The translations under genes were made by a program, and so were the position numbers. The notes under the pieces are model-generated. The model saw only the letters and a list, made by a program, of their open reading frames with translations. It was not told the origin of the DNA and did no database searches. DNA of 64,000 nucleotides from Dipteronia dyeriana (Eukaryota; Streptophyta; Magnoliopsida; Sapindales; Sapindaceae): contig CM065295.1 in NCBI GenBank assembly GCA_032871835.1, positions 20,346,501-20,410,500 on the forward strand, given 5' to 3'. Below are positions 11,123-22,694 of this stretch, one piece after another. How positions within the stretch are numbered: the first letter of the stretch is position 1; each line of letters starts with the position of its first letter.

Positions 11123-11336
11123 AAGTATGGAGAGTTATATGTACAGTTTCTTCATAACCATTTTCTCTCTTTTGGGTTAGCCATCATTATCTTCTTGAAT
11201 TTACAGGCAAATAATTGAAGTGTTTGATTAGTCACTTGATCACAAACTACTCCTTCAACATAAACACTTGTGGTTCGAGTCATTTGAAAGTATTTTCTTA
11301 ATAAAGCCTTGTGTATATATGAACAGTAGTCCTCTG

Positions 11337-11992
11337 CAGGGCCGACCCATGGGGGCAGCAAACCCAACATTTTGATGGGTTCCCAAATGGTTCAATCTGC
11401 TCTTTCTTATTTTGGAGCCTCAAGTGCAATTAATTTTAGTATAAAAAGGGTCAAATTTTAAACATTGTTTTTTTTGTAACAAGGCTCAATTATTCATATA
11501 TAATCCAATTTAATATAAATAAACATCAAAACCCAATTGATTTTAACATATCGGACTAAGTTTTACATCATTTGAGAATACAATTGAGTTTTTTTTTTTA
11601 AAAAAAAGTCCAATTGAATTGCTAACATTTATTTGCTAACCTAGTCAAAATCGTCACCCACTCTCTTCGTGACTCCGTCGGAGTCCACTTTCTTTGCTAG
11701 CCTAGTCAAATTAATTGCTAACATTTATTTGTTAATATTTCTTTAATGATAATAATTTTTAAAATAATACTTAGGTACAATCATACTGACTTTATTAATG
11801 AAAGTGTACACGTGATCCAATTTGTGAGATCAATATAAAAAACAAAAGAAAAAAAAGACAATATGCTACACTCTCATTGGTGGAGTCAGTATTTTGGATA
11901 CTGACTGGTCGGTACCCAAGTATTGCTCTAATTTTTACGTGGATCCTGATTTTTGTTAATATCATTAAATGACTCGAACTCCAAAATGTCTA
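11337..11992. repeat. Diverged duplicate repeat, copy A
   Basis: Begins with the hAT-like end AGGGCCGACCC and continues GCAAACCCAACATTTTG. The same order recurs at 12119-13492: AGTATAA-AAGGGTC, TTGCTAACCTAG, CTCCGTCG-AGTCCACTTT, ATTGGTGG-GTCA-TATTTTGG-TACTGA. No coding content. The starting motif resembles the left end of the hAT element at 5646, so these are probably non-autonomous relatives. I could not identify the matching right end. Confidence 0.6.
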
Positions 11993-12118
11993 GATACGAC
12001 TCTTGTCCTTTGCTCACTTTTCTTCTGTCAATTGGCTACAGATCAACATCATTATCACCAACAAATTGAAAAGACTCAATATCTCTGTTTGTTGTTTAGG
12101 AACCATAACTCCAACATT

Positions 12119-13492
12119 AAGGGCCGACCTGTACGTATAGCAAACTCAACATTTTGCTAGAGCCCCCAAATGGTCCAATATACTTTTTATTCTTTTGGGG
12201 CTTCATATCCAATTTATTTTAGTATAAGAAGGGTCCAATTTCAAACTTAGCTTTGTTTTTATTTTTAAAAAATAAAATAAAAATAAGGGTCGATTATCCA
12301 TATATAGTTTTATTTTATAGAAATAAACATTGAATCTCAATTGATTCTAACATATTAGACCTAGGGGTCGTTTGTTTTTTCCACTTAATGGGTCTGAATC
12401 ATAATTATTAAATTGTTTTGTTTGTTTTTTTAAGTGGTCAAACAACTTAAAAATCCAAAAAATCAACTTAAAATAAAAAGTAAAAAATCCTGACTTTTAA
12501 CTTAATTGCAAATCACTGAATTGAATCAAATGCAATATAAAATCTTTTCTTCCGATACTATCCCCATATATATAACATATTTCCAATTTCATCAAAATTA
12601 CATACGGTATAGAAATCTTTATTTTAATATATTGCTTATTTTAAATAGTTTTAAAAATGAAAAAGAACCCTAATCATTGTGTATATTGGTGTTTAATATC
12701 GATATTTTATTATGATATTATGGTGATAATTATCATATATATATATTATCGTGTTTTGTGTGAGTTTTCCTGATATCCTTTTTATTTTTTGAAAAAAAAA
12801 ATTATTTTCTTTGAAAAATGAAGTTTGTTTGTAATCAAAGATCATGATCACAATCATATGTGTTCATATATAAATTATTATTTTTGGATTGTTTTTATTC
12901 CATATTATGTGTATAATTGTTTAATATATGTATAAATGTAAAATTACTTATATTCAGACAATTTTACTTAAAAAAAAAACAAACGTGTTGACAATACATT
13001 CAGATGTGAGAAAAAACAAACAAACATGTCATTCAAGTTCAGATTTCAGTCATTAGAAAAATTCAGGACTATTCAGTTATCAGACAAAAAAACAAACGAC
13101 CCATTAATTTTACATTATTTGAGAGTTTAATTGTATTTTTTTTAAAGAGGGTCCCATCGAATTGCTAACATTTCTTTGCTAACCTAGCTAAAATCGTCAT
13201 CCACTCACTCCGAACTCCGTCGAAGTCCACTTTATTTGCTAACCTAGTCCAATTAAATTGCTAATATTTCTTTAATGATAATAATTTTTAAAACAATACT
13301 AACATATTGACCTATCAGTATCCAATTTGTGATATAAATGTAAAAAGTAAAAGAACAAAAGACATGTGATACACTCCCATTGGTGGGGTCAATATTTTGG
13401 GTACTGATCAGTCAATACCTAAACATCGTTCTAATTTTTATATATAGTGTCTCGATTTTTGTTAATATTACTTGAACCCCAAAATATCTGGA
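12119..13492. repeat. Diverged duplicate repeat, copy B (interrupted)
   Basis: Begins AGGGCCGACC, then GCAAACTCAACATTTTGC, and parallels copy A over its length. Between 12364 and 13103 it is interrupted by a 738-bp MITE that copy A lacks. Copy A runs GGACTAAGTTTTACATCATTTG at that point. Confidence 0.6.
12365..13102. mobile_element. MITE with GGGTCGTTTGTTTTTT inverted ends
   Basis: The first 16 bases GGGTCGTTTGTTTTTT are repeated inverted at the end (AAAAAACAAACGACCC). It is AT-rich with no coding capacity. Subterminal AAAAACAAAC-type motifs recur near the right end (about 12970-13095). The target duplication is unclear. Its absence from copy A of the host repeat confirms that it is a discrete insertion. 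Confidence 0.75.
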
Positions 13493-13773
13493 GATGGCCA
13501 TGCCAACATCCATGGTTTTTAGTGTTAAAATTTAGCATCACAAATATTAATGAAACAAGTTGAATTTTCTACTATCAAGAAATAAAATACTCCACAAGAT
13601 CGAACGGACAATTTGTCCCAAAAGAACATTTAAATTTTATAAAAACTATAAACGGATTGTAAAAAGCAGAACATAAGCAAGTCTAATTATGAAATAATAA
13701 TCCTACTCATACTCGTATTAAAGAAACTAATTAAATTCTACCTAATGAGAAATTAGTTGCATAAAACAATCAT

Positions 13774-14577
13774 CTATAAATCCTTGTTATCTTGAGGTGG
13801 ATCATCTTCTTCAACTGAACTTGACTTTTCATAATGAGTAAACGTATCGCTTTCATGCATCTGCTGCTCAAAAAGTGTAGCCAGTCGAATTGCATTCGGC
13901 AACGTGTGCAGGTGGAAGCATACTGGAGAAACTCTGTCTTGTATCTCGACCCGCAATCCTACTATGAACTTGGCAATCAGATAATCCTCCGACTCTTGTA
14001 AACCATAACTAGCTGTTCTAGCCGAGAGTCGATAGAATTCATTGACATATTCTTGAACAGACCGATCACCTTGACAACAATTCAGATACTGTCGAAACAG
14101 AATATCTTTATAATCGATTGGAAGAAACCTTGATATCATGAGCTGCTTCATGTGTTGCCATGATTGGATCTTGGTCTTGCTGTGTCTAACATGCGCATGC
14201 CACCAAGCAGAGGCGGCGCCTCTAAGTCCGCAAGCTATCAACTTAACTTTCTTGTCTTCTGGGATTTCCATGTAATCAAAAACAGATTCAATCTCGTCCA
14301 ACCAGTCAAGAAACTCTTCGATGTTGTTGTCTTGCCTTAACATCAACGTTGCCACCATCTCTTCTAGGTCGTTCATGGATTGTTGCAGTCGCTCCAATTT
14401 GGCCACGCCCACACTGACGGTTCGTTCTTCAGGTTGTTGATGATGGCTTGTGTTGTAGTTTTTAGAATCCATTGATTTGTTTCCAGAGGATGGTTGAGGC
14501 GGTGACTGCGAGTAAGTGTAAGGCGGTCGGATGGTATATGGGGTCGGTCCGTATGAGTGTTGCTGATCGGGAGACAT
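13774..14577 (-). CDS. Stand-alone retrotransposon Gag-like protein, 267 aa
   Basis: An uninterrupted ORF. Residues 1-50 are Pro/Ser/Gln-rich. A short helical segment (LERLQQSMNDLEEMVATLM) precedes the Ty3-type capsid domain (Retrotrans_gag): EEFLDWLDEIESVFDYMEIP at about residue 87, KVKLIACGLRGAASAWWHA, then FLPIDYKDILFRQYLNC and VQEYVNEFYRLSART. There is no CCHC knuckle, protease or pol next to it, and I could not find flanking LTRs. The stretch that normally precedes EEFLDWL (the IPEFHG-type phrase) is missing. It may be a gag-only non-autonomous element (TR-GAG type) or a retained, possibly domesticated, capsid gene. The intact frame among wrecked neighbours is notable. The ATG at 14577 was chosen as the first in frame. 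Confidence 0.7.
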   Translation of the reverse strand: MSPDQQHSYGPTPYTIRPPYTYSQSPPQPSSGNKSMDSKNYNTSHHQQPEERTVSVGVAKLERLQQSMNDLEEMVATLMLRQDNNIEEFLDWLDEIESVFDYMEIPEDKKVKLIACGLRGAASAWWHAHVRHSKTKIQSWQHMKQLMISRFLPIDYKDILFRQYLNCCQGDRSVQEYVNEFYRLSARTASYGLQESEDYLIAKFIVGLRVEIQDRVSPVCFHLHTLPNAIRLATLFEQQMHESDTFTHYEKSSSVEEDDPPQDNKDL

Positions 14578-15407
14578 CTACTGTTTTAGGAAATTATTTT
14601 TTAAAAAGAGTAAACAAATAAATTGATCTTCCAAGTTCCAACTCAATGCTTTATTTATCGACCGCTAATAATATTCCCACTCCTATTAGGAATAGGGAAA
14701 GGAAAACTAAACACCTTATCCATCACATAATAAAATAACAATCCTACTCCAACTAGAGAAGGAAAACTAAATCCTGATCAAATTATATATTAATTTTAAA
14801 CCTAATTTTGATAATGTTATAAATAAAGTTAATTAATATAACTTTTTCTTTTTGAGAATAAGTTTAATTGAACTACACAACCCCAGTTCTTCATCCAAAG
14901 TAACCGGTTGATTTTTTATGATAACATAAAAAATAATAAAATAATAAAAACATTTTTTCAAATTAAAAAACTGAAGCTTCAATTTTTATATTAAACCTGC
15001 AGTTTTAGATCATAATAATCACTCTCTTGTTAATAGATTGTTCATGTGACAAACTTGATATTTTTGTGAACAAATATAATTTTGTTTCATTAATTAAGTT
15101 CTTAAATCCTTACTTTATCTTTACAAAAAGAAATTCCTCAAAAGTTGGTATTTCTTATCAGTACTTCATCAAATGCATCTACAACTGTTCTCACTATCCC
15201 CAATTTTTTTTTTTTTTTTTCGTTTTATTGTTTGGTTTGGGGGTGGGGATGGAGGATGGATGCTTCTGCAATATGTACACATAAATGTAACAAATGAGAT
15301 TAGACTAAAGAAAAAGAAAAAGAAAAAGAAAATTACACAGGAGACGAGATTGAACACTTCAAAGAGCCACTCACTTTCTAAGTAACAATACTACTATTTC
15401 CAAAAAT
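14578..15407. other. Intergenic sequence
   Basis: AT-rich, no gene recognised. Contains poly-T runs (15205-15221), a GGGGATGGAGGATGGATG stretch and an AAAGAAAAAG simple repeat (15307-15332). It covers the 3' side of the CCT gene. Confidence 0.4.
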
Positions 15408-18296
15408 TTACACTTCCGAGCTTCTTTTCACAAATCGACCCTGCAAATTGGGAATCAAATCATACATTATTTTTCGAAAATGAACCAATGGGTAGACATC
15501 AGCGAGATTGAAGACTGACAATTCTACAGGATCAAGTTTAGACCAACCAAAGACGAAGCCAGCTCCAGGATATTGTGAGGGCCAAACAGAAAAACTATTA
15601 AACTTTTAACAGAATAATGTAAATAGTTAACAAAAAAACATTATGGTAAAATGTTTATTAACAAATTTCTTGTTAACAGATCGTCCTGATTTTTCTTAAG
15701 AAGGAAATGGAGAAGAAACGGGTATAATCAACAAAAAAAATACACAATATAAGTCCAGTGGTGAAGCAATGTTGTTAAGTGGGGGCCATGGTCCTCTCAA
15801 GCCCACAATTTTTTTAAAAAAGGTAATCTGCAAATCATATCTTCATATATGAGTTTTTTTAATTGTATATTTATTTGTGGTTTACAACATACTCTTATAT
15901 ATATACTATAATCTTGGAATAATTACTAAGGAGATAAGGAACAGATCATCATAATTAAGGAGTAGTGAGGCAAAAAGATATATGTATATACATACCTTCA
16001 TCCTTGGTCGCTTCTCGGCATTGAGCTTTCGAACTTCGTATCGGATTCGCTTAGAGAAAAGCCTAGTTTGCCTTTTCTCTTTGTATCTCAACACACTTGC
16101 CTCCCTGTGATCTCTCTTCCAGCAACCCTCTTTACCTCTCACATCTTCATTAGCTTTCAAGTCACCAGCATCACTGCCAGTCATCTCTGGTACAGTCCAC
16201 AAACTCCCAACACCACCACCCCAACCATCCATTAATGCCACCTGATCATCCCACACAAATACACTCATTAAACATTTCCTATTATTATTTACATATAGCT
16301 AGAAGATGACCATTTTTGGCAACAACAACAACAAAAAATCAATTATTACAACCATCTGTGGGGAATTTTTTCTACTCCATGTTATAGAATTAGATATATG
16401 TTTGATCCAACAAGCTTACAGCATCTCTTATGTACGACACCAATTTTGTGTTAAAAAAGCATATTTGTGGAATATGCTTACACCAAAAAAATTTTCCACT
16501 CCAATGTATTCCATACCAAATTCAGTGTAAAGTGCATCTTTAAAGAATAATCTAAAATAATTATTTATACATTATTAATTAATATACATATTAGTTAAAG
16601 ATGGTTATTGTTCAAGGACGCAAGGTGTCCCTGCCTTTTCAGGGTAAGAAGGGGTAGAGAAAATGGCCCGAGCCAAATGTTCATACAACATTAATTAATT
16701 AATTTGGTATAGACACATTTTTATTAAATAATTACTTGTATAATATCAAAAATAATAATTACTCAGATAATTTTCTCTATGTCTTTCACCTAATATTATC
16801 TGACTAATTTTCAATTAATTATTTTAACCAATTTGTTTCCATCAAACTTTTCTCCATCTAATTTCTTTCCATCAAAATGAGAAAACAAAAATAGATAAAA
16901 AAATTAGATGGAAAAAAATTAAGTGAAAATGAGTTGAATAATATTATGTGATTAATATTTTTTTCTACTATGCAAGTAGTTATTTAAGAATAATTTTAAT
17001 GTCAAAGAAATGAATTAATATTATATAAATAATTGTTTTATAGATATAATTTACACCAATTTGATATCGAATACAGGGAAAAAAAAATTGATGTAGATAT
17101 ATTACATAAAGATGCCATTTTAACAAGAAATCGGTGAAAAATTGGTGTCATACATTAGCATTTAAGACACGAGACATGTGTTTTGATAAAAATAAAGTGT
17201 CTGGACCATAAGAACAGCTGGGGGGAAAAAGTGGTTTGGGTCCAAAGAAAAGGGCATTGCACTGACCCTGACCCTGACCCTGACCCTGACCCTGACCCTG
17301 ACCCTGACCCTGACCCGAGCTAAAAGTGGAGCTAAAAGATGTCTAGACCTAAAAGATTCCAATTAAACTACCCTCCAATTACAACACAAGCCTCCATTTT
17401 ACTTGATTATGGTGTTTTCACTTTTCACCGACCACAACCATCATAAATTACCATATGCATAAATATATGAGTATTTTATGAATGTAAATGTAATAAGCGA
17501 CGGTGATGATGATAGATCTTACGTTGTCGTCATGCAAGTCCGGTACAGTTTGTGGGGAGTCTCCGTCGATATAAAGTGGACCTTTATCAGACCAAGCATT
17601 CAAGATCTGCTGATAATCAAGCTTCAAAGCCAACATCAACCTTCTTTTCTTACCCTGCACCTGCGTCGCACACCATGCATCCGCACACACACGATCATCG
17701 ACGCAGCTATTCACCTCCTCCTCTTTAATCTTCGCCGTCTTCCCCACAATCACCTCGCTGTAACTCACCCATCTCTCCTCGCTCGCGTCTCTCTCTTTAC
17801 ACCTCATCGCCGTCCGTACAAGTCCGTCGTCGTTGCGGTTGCTGCTGTCACCCTCTTCGCCTCCGTTGTACGCGTACGGAGGAGGCGGCGAAAGAAGGCT
17901 CTCCTCGGAGGTGGCGGTGGCGGTGCTGAGGAGACCATTTAGAGTGGTGGTGCTGTCGGTGGCGGCGTCGAATAGGAAGCTAGCGACGACGTTGTTGTCC
18001 TGATCGTGCATTTCTGATCTGTTTTCATGGACCACCGGTACTAGATTCGACTCCGGGTGAAGAGGGAAGAGATTTAATTGTTGCTTCTGCTTGTGGGTCG
18101 CCATTTTAGTCTTCTTGTTGGAGGTCTTTGGATTCTCGTTGTCGGGGGTGATCTTCAAGTTGAGGCTTAGATACTTGGGTTTTCTTCTTTTAGTTCTGGT
18201 TTTTCGAACAGTACTGGTTGTTCTTCGTTTTGATGATGTTGTCTTCCTAGTAGAGCTGGGTTTTCTGGTCTGCTGATCACGAGGAAGAAGACACAT
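15408..18296 (-). CDS. CCT-domain protein (CIA2/ASML2-like CCT motif family), three exons
   Basis: Exons read 18296-17523, 16241-15996 and 15440-15408, with GTAAG and GTATG donors and phase-0 junctions, giving about 350 residues. The N-terminal part is basic and Ser/Thr-rich with the conserved phrase [11 protein letters not shown]. The middle carries [19 protein letters not shown] and [14 protein letters not shown], typical of CCT motif family proteins. The CCT domain is [20 protein letters not shown] followed by [17 protein letters not shown]. It is split after RMK by intron 2 and finished by GRFVKR in exon 3, before SSEV and a TAA. CCT domains bind DNA together with NF-YB/NF-YC, and relatives act in light, sugar and chloroplast-related gene control in the nucleus. 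Exon 2 could instead begin at 16298 (acceptor CTTCTAG), adding 19 residues in frame. No disruptions are seen, and it is the best candidate for a live host gene here. Confidence 0.88.
17262..17316. repeat. (CTGACC)n hexanucleotide array in intron 1 of the CCT gene
   Basis: About nine near-perfect hexamers. On the coding strand of the gene it reads GGTCAG repeats. It is not the plant telomere unit (CCCTAAA). Likely length-variable between individuals. Confidence 0.9.
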
Positions 18297-18441
18297 CTTC
18301 TCTCTCTTTTTCTCTCTCTCAACAAAAACAAACGACGAAATGAGTTAATTATGAGAGAGTGGAAACCTGTGGCTTGACTGACTACGCTCTCTGCTCTCTA
18401 TTGGGAAGAGAAGGTTGATGGTGATGGGGGTGCTTTATCGA

Positions 18442-18703
18442 CACGTGGAAGAAGGAGATTGGATCAAGTAGTGGATTCTGTTGTTATCTGGATTTCGTTT
18501 TGCTGTGGATCGGATGGGTACTTGGTAGGGGCATCAGTAGTGTTAAATGTGTAAATTTGCTCCCCTTCGTAGTGTTTGTGCTAACGTGCGCTTTGGATGT
18601 TGTGGTTAATGGTTTACACTTACACAGCGTCTACTTTTTTAATGTCAAATTATCAATCACGTGATTGATTGATTTTTTTTCCTTAACCGCTCTCTCTCAC
18701 GTG
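18442..18703 (-). promoter_or_regulatory. Three CACGTG G-boxes upstream of the CCT gene
   Basis: CACGTG occurs at 18442-18447, 18658-18663 and 18698-18703, about 145, 360 and 400 bases before the ATG at 18296. The middle one is the centre of an 18-bp perfect palindrome, ATCAATCACGTGATTGAT (18652-18669). The first reads ACACGTGG, an ABRE/G-box form. bHLH (PIF) and bZIP (HY5, ABF) factors bind such sites, so light, clock or ABA control is plausible. A GA/CT-rich leader (18297-18322) precedes the ATG. Confidence 0.6.
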
Positions 18704-18893
18704 TAAATGCTTATGTTGTAAATTCTTCGATTTATGATTATGATTTATGAAGATATTATATGGTCGGTTCGGTTCGCATATTTATTCCCGAAAAATTAAA
18801 TTATCCTTAAGGTATAGTTGAACCGATAGATAGAGTTTGAGGTTTAACAAATGATTCTTAAATCAACGATTCGAATTATATCTATAATAAAAT

Positions 18894-19364
18894 TGAAGTA
18901 GAACAAATGATTGATTCATACATGATTTTGAGAGATCATCTTAAATTCAAGGTTAAGTGATTTCATCTGAAATGAATCGACAAGATGTTTTTAAATCACC
19001 GCCTTCTGCGATGAGACTCGTTCTTTTTAGCCAAATTACGGTTTTTGTCATTTTAGAAAAGTTTCCTTTTAAGTATAAATTGACTTTGACATGTCAGAAT
19101 CGTCTGCAGTTAATTCTGATGTGTTAAGTGTCGTTGGTATCGTTTAATCCCGAAACCTTCGTGATTTTGTTATTTTTTATAATTTTTGCTATATAATCCT
19201 GTTTCTTGTCCAAATGATTCGGGTTGAGGTTTAATCACTTTAAATAGCCTTGTAAGTTAAAATGTTCATTACCTTTTGATTCAATAAAATTTCAGAATTA
19301 TTTCTCTTTATTTCCGGTGAATTACAGACGTCGGTCTTATTCTTTTGTGTTTTCCACTGCGTCA
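18894..19364 (+). mobile_element. Solo LTR, copy 1 (471 bp)
   Basis: Begins TGAAGTAGAAC, ends CACTGCGTCA, and is flanked on both sides by AAAAT (18889-18893, 19365-19369), a perfect 5-bp target duplication. Contains TTTAAATAGCCTTGTAAG, a TATA-like element, and CAATAAAATTTC, a polyadenylation signal, in the order expected for an LTR. Related copies lie at 21940-22472 and, inverted, at 24594-25112. No internal retrotransposon sequence adjoins it, so it is a recombination remnant. Confidence 0.85.
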
Positions 19365-19369
19365 AAAAT

Positions 19370-20812
19370 CTTTAAATAGATATTAATATATATATACTTT
19401 GAGTTAACATATATAAATATAATGGTTCATATTCAATATAATGATGAATTTAAATCGGTGTGTTCTGACTTGAAAATTTATGATTATATATATATTTAAA
19501 GAATTATATTATACAAACTCAACTTTCAGACTCAACGTTTAATACATCAGCACATACCGTAAAAAGTGATATCAGGTTGCTAAGTTGCATCATCGCATGA
19601 GGTAAAAAGTGATCTTATGTTGCCTAGATACTAGCTTATGGCAAATTGTGATGAAATACGATTTTTTTTTATTTTTTTTTGTTTCCTACTCGGCTATTAA
19701 CGCTGAGACTTTCCCATTTATAAATACCTGAACTCTATGAAATAATGGGTTTGACTTTTGTGAAAAAAATTATCAATAATTAGTTGGGGATGAATTGTCA
19801 CAATGTCACTTGAATCTACAGAAATAATTACCGTGCAAATGTAGCCTTCTCACAAGAAAACAAATGTCGTTGGTGCAATTTCCTTTACTAACGAAACATA
19901 TATATATATATATATATATATAAGAAGGTATTTTCATATTAAAATTTATTAAAATTTATTAAAATCGATATGTTTTTATCATGATTTTTACCGAATTTAT
20001 ATAATAATATAATATTTTAAATAAAGTGTAAATAAATAAACATATTCTTCAATTTAATAATAATGAGAAAATTTGTGATTTTAAGGGAGAAATCCAATCA
20101 CTTCACAAGAATGTAAATTCAAAGTTACATTGAAAACACTGTATACGTATACATATACATATTCATCACTTCACTTTTTTTTTTTGTATCGAAGATCCCA
20201 GATTCTATCAGAACACAAATCCGTCTGTTATCCCTCAACTGGTGTGATATAAGTCAAACCTATATACCCTCTCTATCTATATGTTGAATTTGAAAAGTAT
20301 GATAGATAAGAAGCCTCTATCCGTACCACTGGTCATACAATAATGTGTGGGATTCAAACCACTTACGTTAGCTCCAAGTACATCCTTTCAATAACAAGAC
20401 TAAGCATGCCCTGAAAATTGGTCGAGGTAATTGTCCATAGTAGAACGAAGTACTTGGGTTTCATCCCAAGCCTCGGACCACAAAGGCAACCACCTTTTGG
20501 TTCACTTCACCTGTTGAAGGCTTGAAGCTATCAATGCAGTGATATGGTGAGTGGTGACATGTAAAAAATAGAAAATAGAAAATAGAAAATAGAAAATAGA
20601 AAAACGGAGAGCCAAACAGTAGAAACTTAACACGAGAAAGTGTATATGTAGTGGGACAGGTCATGAGAGGACCCCACCAGTATGAACACTTTTGTGTAAC
20701 CCTTTTTGTGTGCTTTTGGTTAATGTACACGTGTACAAAACAACAACAACATTTAGCTATGAAAAATGTAATCAAAGTTCAGAAGCACACTTTCTCCTAA
20801 CCTCATAATGGC
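19370..20812. other. Intergenic sequence with microsatellites
   Basis: No gene. Contains a (TA)n microsatellite (about 19898-19922), an ATTAAAATTT triplication (about 19937-19965) and a five-fold AAAATAG tract (about 20565-20600). Short ORFs across it have no recognisable domain. Confidence 0.45.
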
Positions 20813-21475
20813 TAGGGATATATGTTTGGGGAATGAGGATGGATATAGGTCCCTCCATTCCCATCCTTATCTCCATCCTCACTTCCTAGATCCTTTTCCC
20901 ATCCTCCCATTTTTTCATTTAGGGAAAATGGGGATGGGGATGAGGATGTTTAGGGGAGGTTCCCCCATCCCCATCCCCATCCTCATCCCCAGTTTTCTAT
21001 TTTTTTAGTTTTTTTTTTCTGTTTTCTCGTATCATCGGTCCCTCATTTTTCCATTTTTCCATTTTTCTATTTAACTGAAAATTATAAATTAAATTAAAAA
21101 AAAACAATCATTTCATTACAAATAAAAAATAACAATACATTACAAATTCAACATAAAATGTTTCAAATAATTCAAATATATATTATAATTATATTTATAT
21201 ACTTTTAGGGAAAATGGGGAAATGGCGATCTCCATCCCCATCCCCATTTCAATTTTATTGTGGAGGAAATGGGGAAATGGGGAAATGGGGAAATGGGGAA
21301 ATGGGGATGGGAGGGGTCCCCCATCCCCATCCCCATCCCCATCCCCATTTTAATTTGGGGATGAAAATCATCCCCATCCCCCCCCATTTCCCCATTCCCC
21401 CCCCCCCCCAAATCCCCAAATCCCCAAATGGGGATGGGGGTGAGGGGATTTGGGCCCCCGGGGATTAATGTGCAT
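20813..21475. mobile_element. Candidate hAT-like non-autonomous element with GGGGATG/CATCCCC arrays
   Basis: Begins CTAGGGATATATG and ends GTGCATCCCTA, so TAGGGAT is inverted at the two ends. The flanks ATAATGGC and TTCATGGC share ATGGC but do not form a clean duplication. The outer parts are dense in GGGGATGGGGATG and its complement CATCCCCATCCCC (20825-20995 and 21205-21465), with AT-rich sequence between. Strong hairpin and G-quadruplex potential. Apparent ORFs through it are low-complexity artefacts. Confidence 0.5.
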
Positions 21476-21939
21476 CCCTAAATTCATGGCTGCTTCGGCT
21501 TCACAAGGGAAATATCCAGTGCACCGAGTACATTGTATCCTATCAATGGAATCGTGCCATTTGGGAAGCAAAATTCATGTGATTGATTCTTAATTCCACA
21601 TGCGATGATCTTATTAGTTAGGGTGTGATGTACCATGTTTAGGATGCGCAACTAGTTAGCCTATTATCTGCTGACATCAGGCTTAAAACATTGATCGGAT
21701 TTGCTATTTCCTATGTATGTTTTTGTATGTATTGTGTACTGACGTCTCACCCAGGGACCCCTGAATTATAGGTGTTCACGATTTGGTTAAACCGTTTAAA
21801 ACCGAACTGAAATCATCTTTCAAAAATCTTAATCGAAACCGAACCGTAACCGCTAGTTATGAAACAGTTAGAAACCGATTTCCCGACGGTTCGGTTACGG
21901 TTATCCAATCTCAAAAACCACCTCAAAACCGACGGTTTT

Positions 21940-22472
21940 TGATATAGAACAAGTGGTTGAGCCCTACATGGCTTGGTGAGACCATTCTAAATCCAAGATT
22001 AAATGACCTTAATTGAAGGGAATCGACGAGATCTTCAGAAATCAATACCTTTGGTATTGTGGCACGTTCTTTTTCAGTCAAATTCCATCATTTAGGCCCC
22101 GAAATCGCAATTATTTTCTTTTTGAGAAATTTCCATTTTTGTCATAAATTGACTTTGACAAGCCAGAATCGCCTACCGTTAATTCCGGCTTGTTTATGGT
22201 CGTTGGTATATTTTATTTCCGTAACTTTTGTGATTTCGCTATTTTCAGCAGTTTCTCTATTTATGGCAGCTTTTGGTATGTAATATCGTTTCTTGTCCAA
22301 CAAGAAATCGGGTTAGGGTTTTTACTTTAAATAGTCTTGTAAGCCGAAATGCTCATTAGTTCATTTTTCAATAAAATTCAGACTAGTTTTTTTTTTAATT
22401 TCTTTCTGGTGGATTCCAGTTTCAATAGAACTTAGACGTCGGTCTAGTTATTTTTACGTTTTTACTGCGTCA
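21940..22472 (+). mobile_element. Solo LTR, copy 2 (533 bp), inside the hAT MITE
   Basis: Begins TGATATAGAAC, ends TACTGCGTCA, and is flanked by perfect GTTTT duplications (21935-21939, 22473-22477). Same family and orientation as 18894-19364, with the same TTTAAATAGTCTTGTAAG and CAATAAAATTCAG landmarks. It inserted after the MITE, whose arms lie on both sides. Confidence 0.88.
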
Positions 22473-22651
22473 GTTTTACTTTAGTTTATTTTAAAAAAAA
22501 ACTAACAAATAGAATTACGACACGTGGCAATTCATTTGTAAAAAAAAAACCAACCGAAGCTGAAAGCGGTCCGTAACCGAACTGAAACCGAACCAAACCA
22601 AACCAAACCGCCAAACCGGCTATTATGTAACCGAACCAAACCGTCCCCCTC

Positions 22652-22694
22652 CGGTTACGGTTACGGTTACGGTTACGGTTACGGTTACGGTTAC
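22652..22694. repeat. (GGTTAC)n array
   Basis: About seven hexamers within the right arm of the hAT MITE, bounded by CCGGTTACGG. Complementary CCGTAAC / GTAACCG words occur scattered on both arms, so the arms can fold onto each other. Confidence 0.85.

Noticed and set aside
13630..14800. LTRs of a TR-GAG element around the stand-alone gag ORF
   Set aside because: AATCCTACTC phrases occur on both sides, but I cannot align them into direct repeats with TG...CA ends.
17262..17316. Interstitial telomere repeat
   Set aside because: The unit is CTGACC, not the plant CCCTAAA.
17478..17942. 154-codon plus-strand ORF
   Set aside because: It lies opposite exon 1 of the CCT gene, which has clear family conservation. 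The plus-strand frame is a shadow.
20808..21571. Several ORFs in the GGGGATG region
   Set aside because: Low-complexity His/Pro/Gly/Met strings on both strands, no domain or codon signal.
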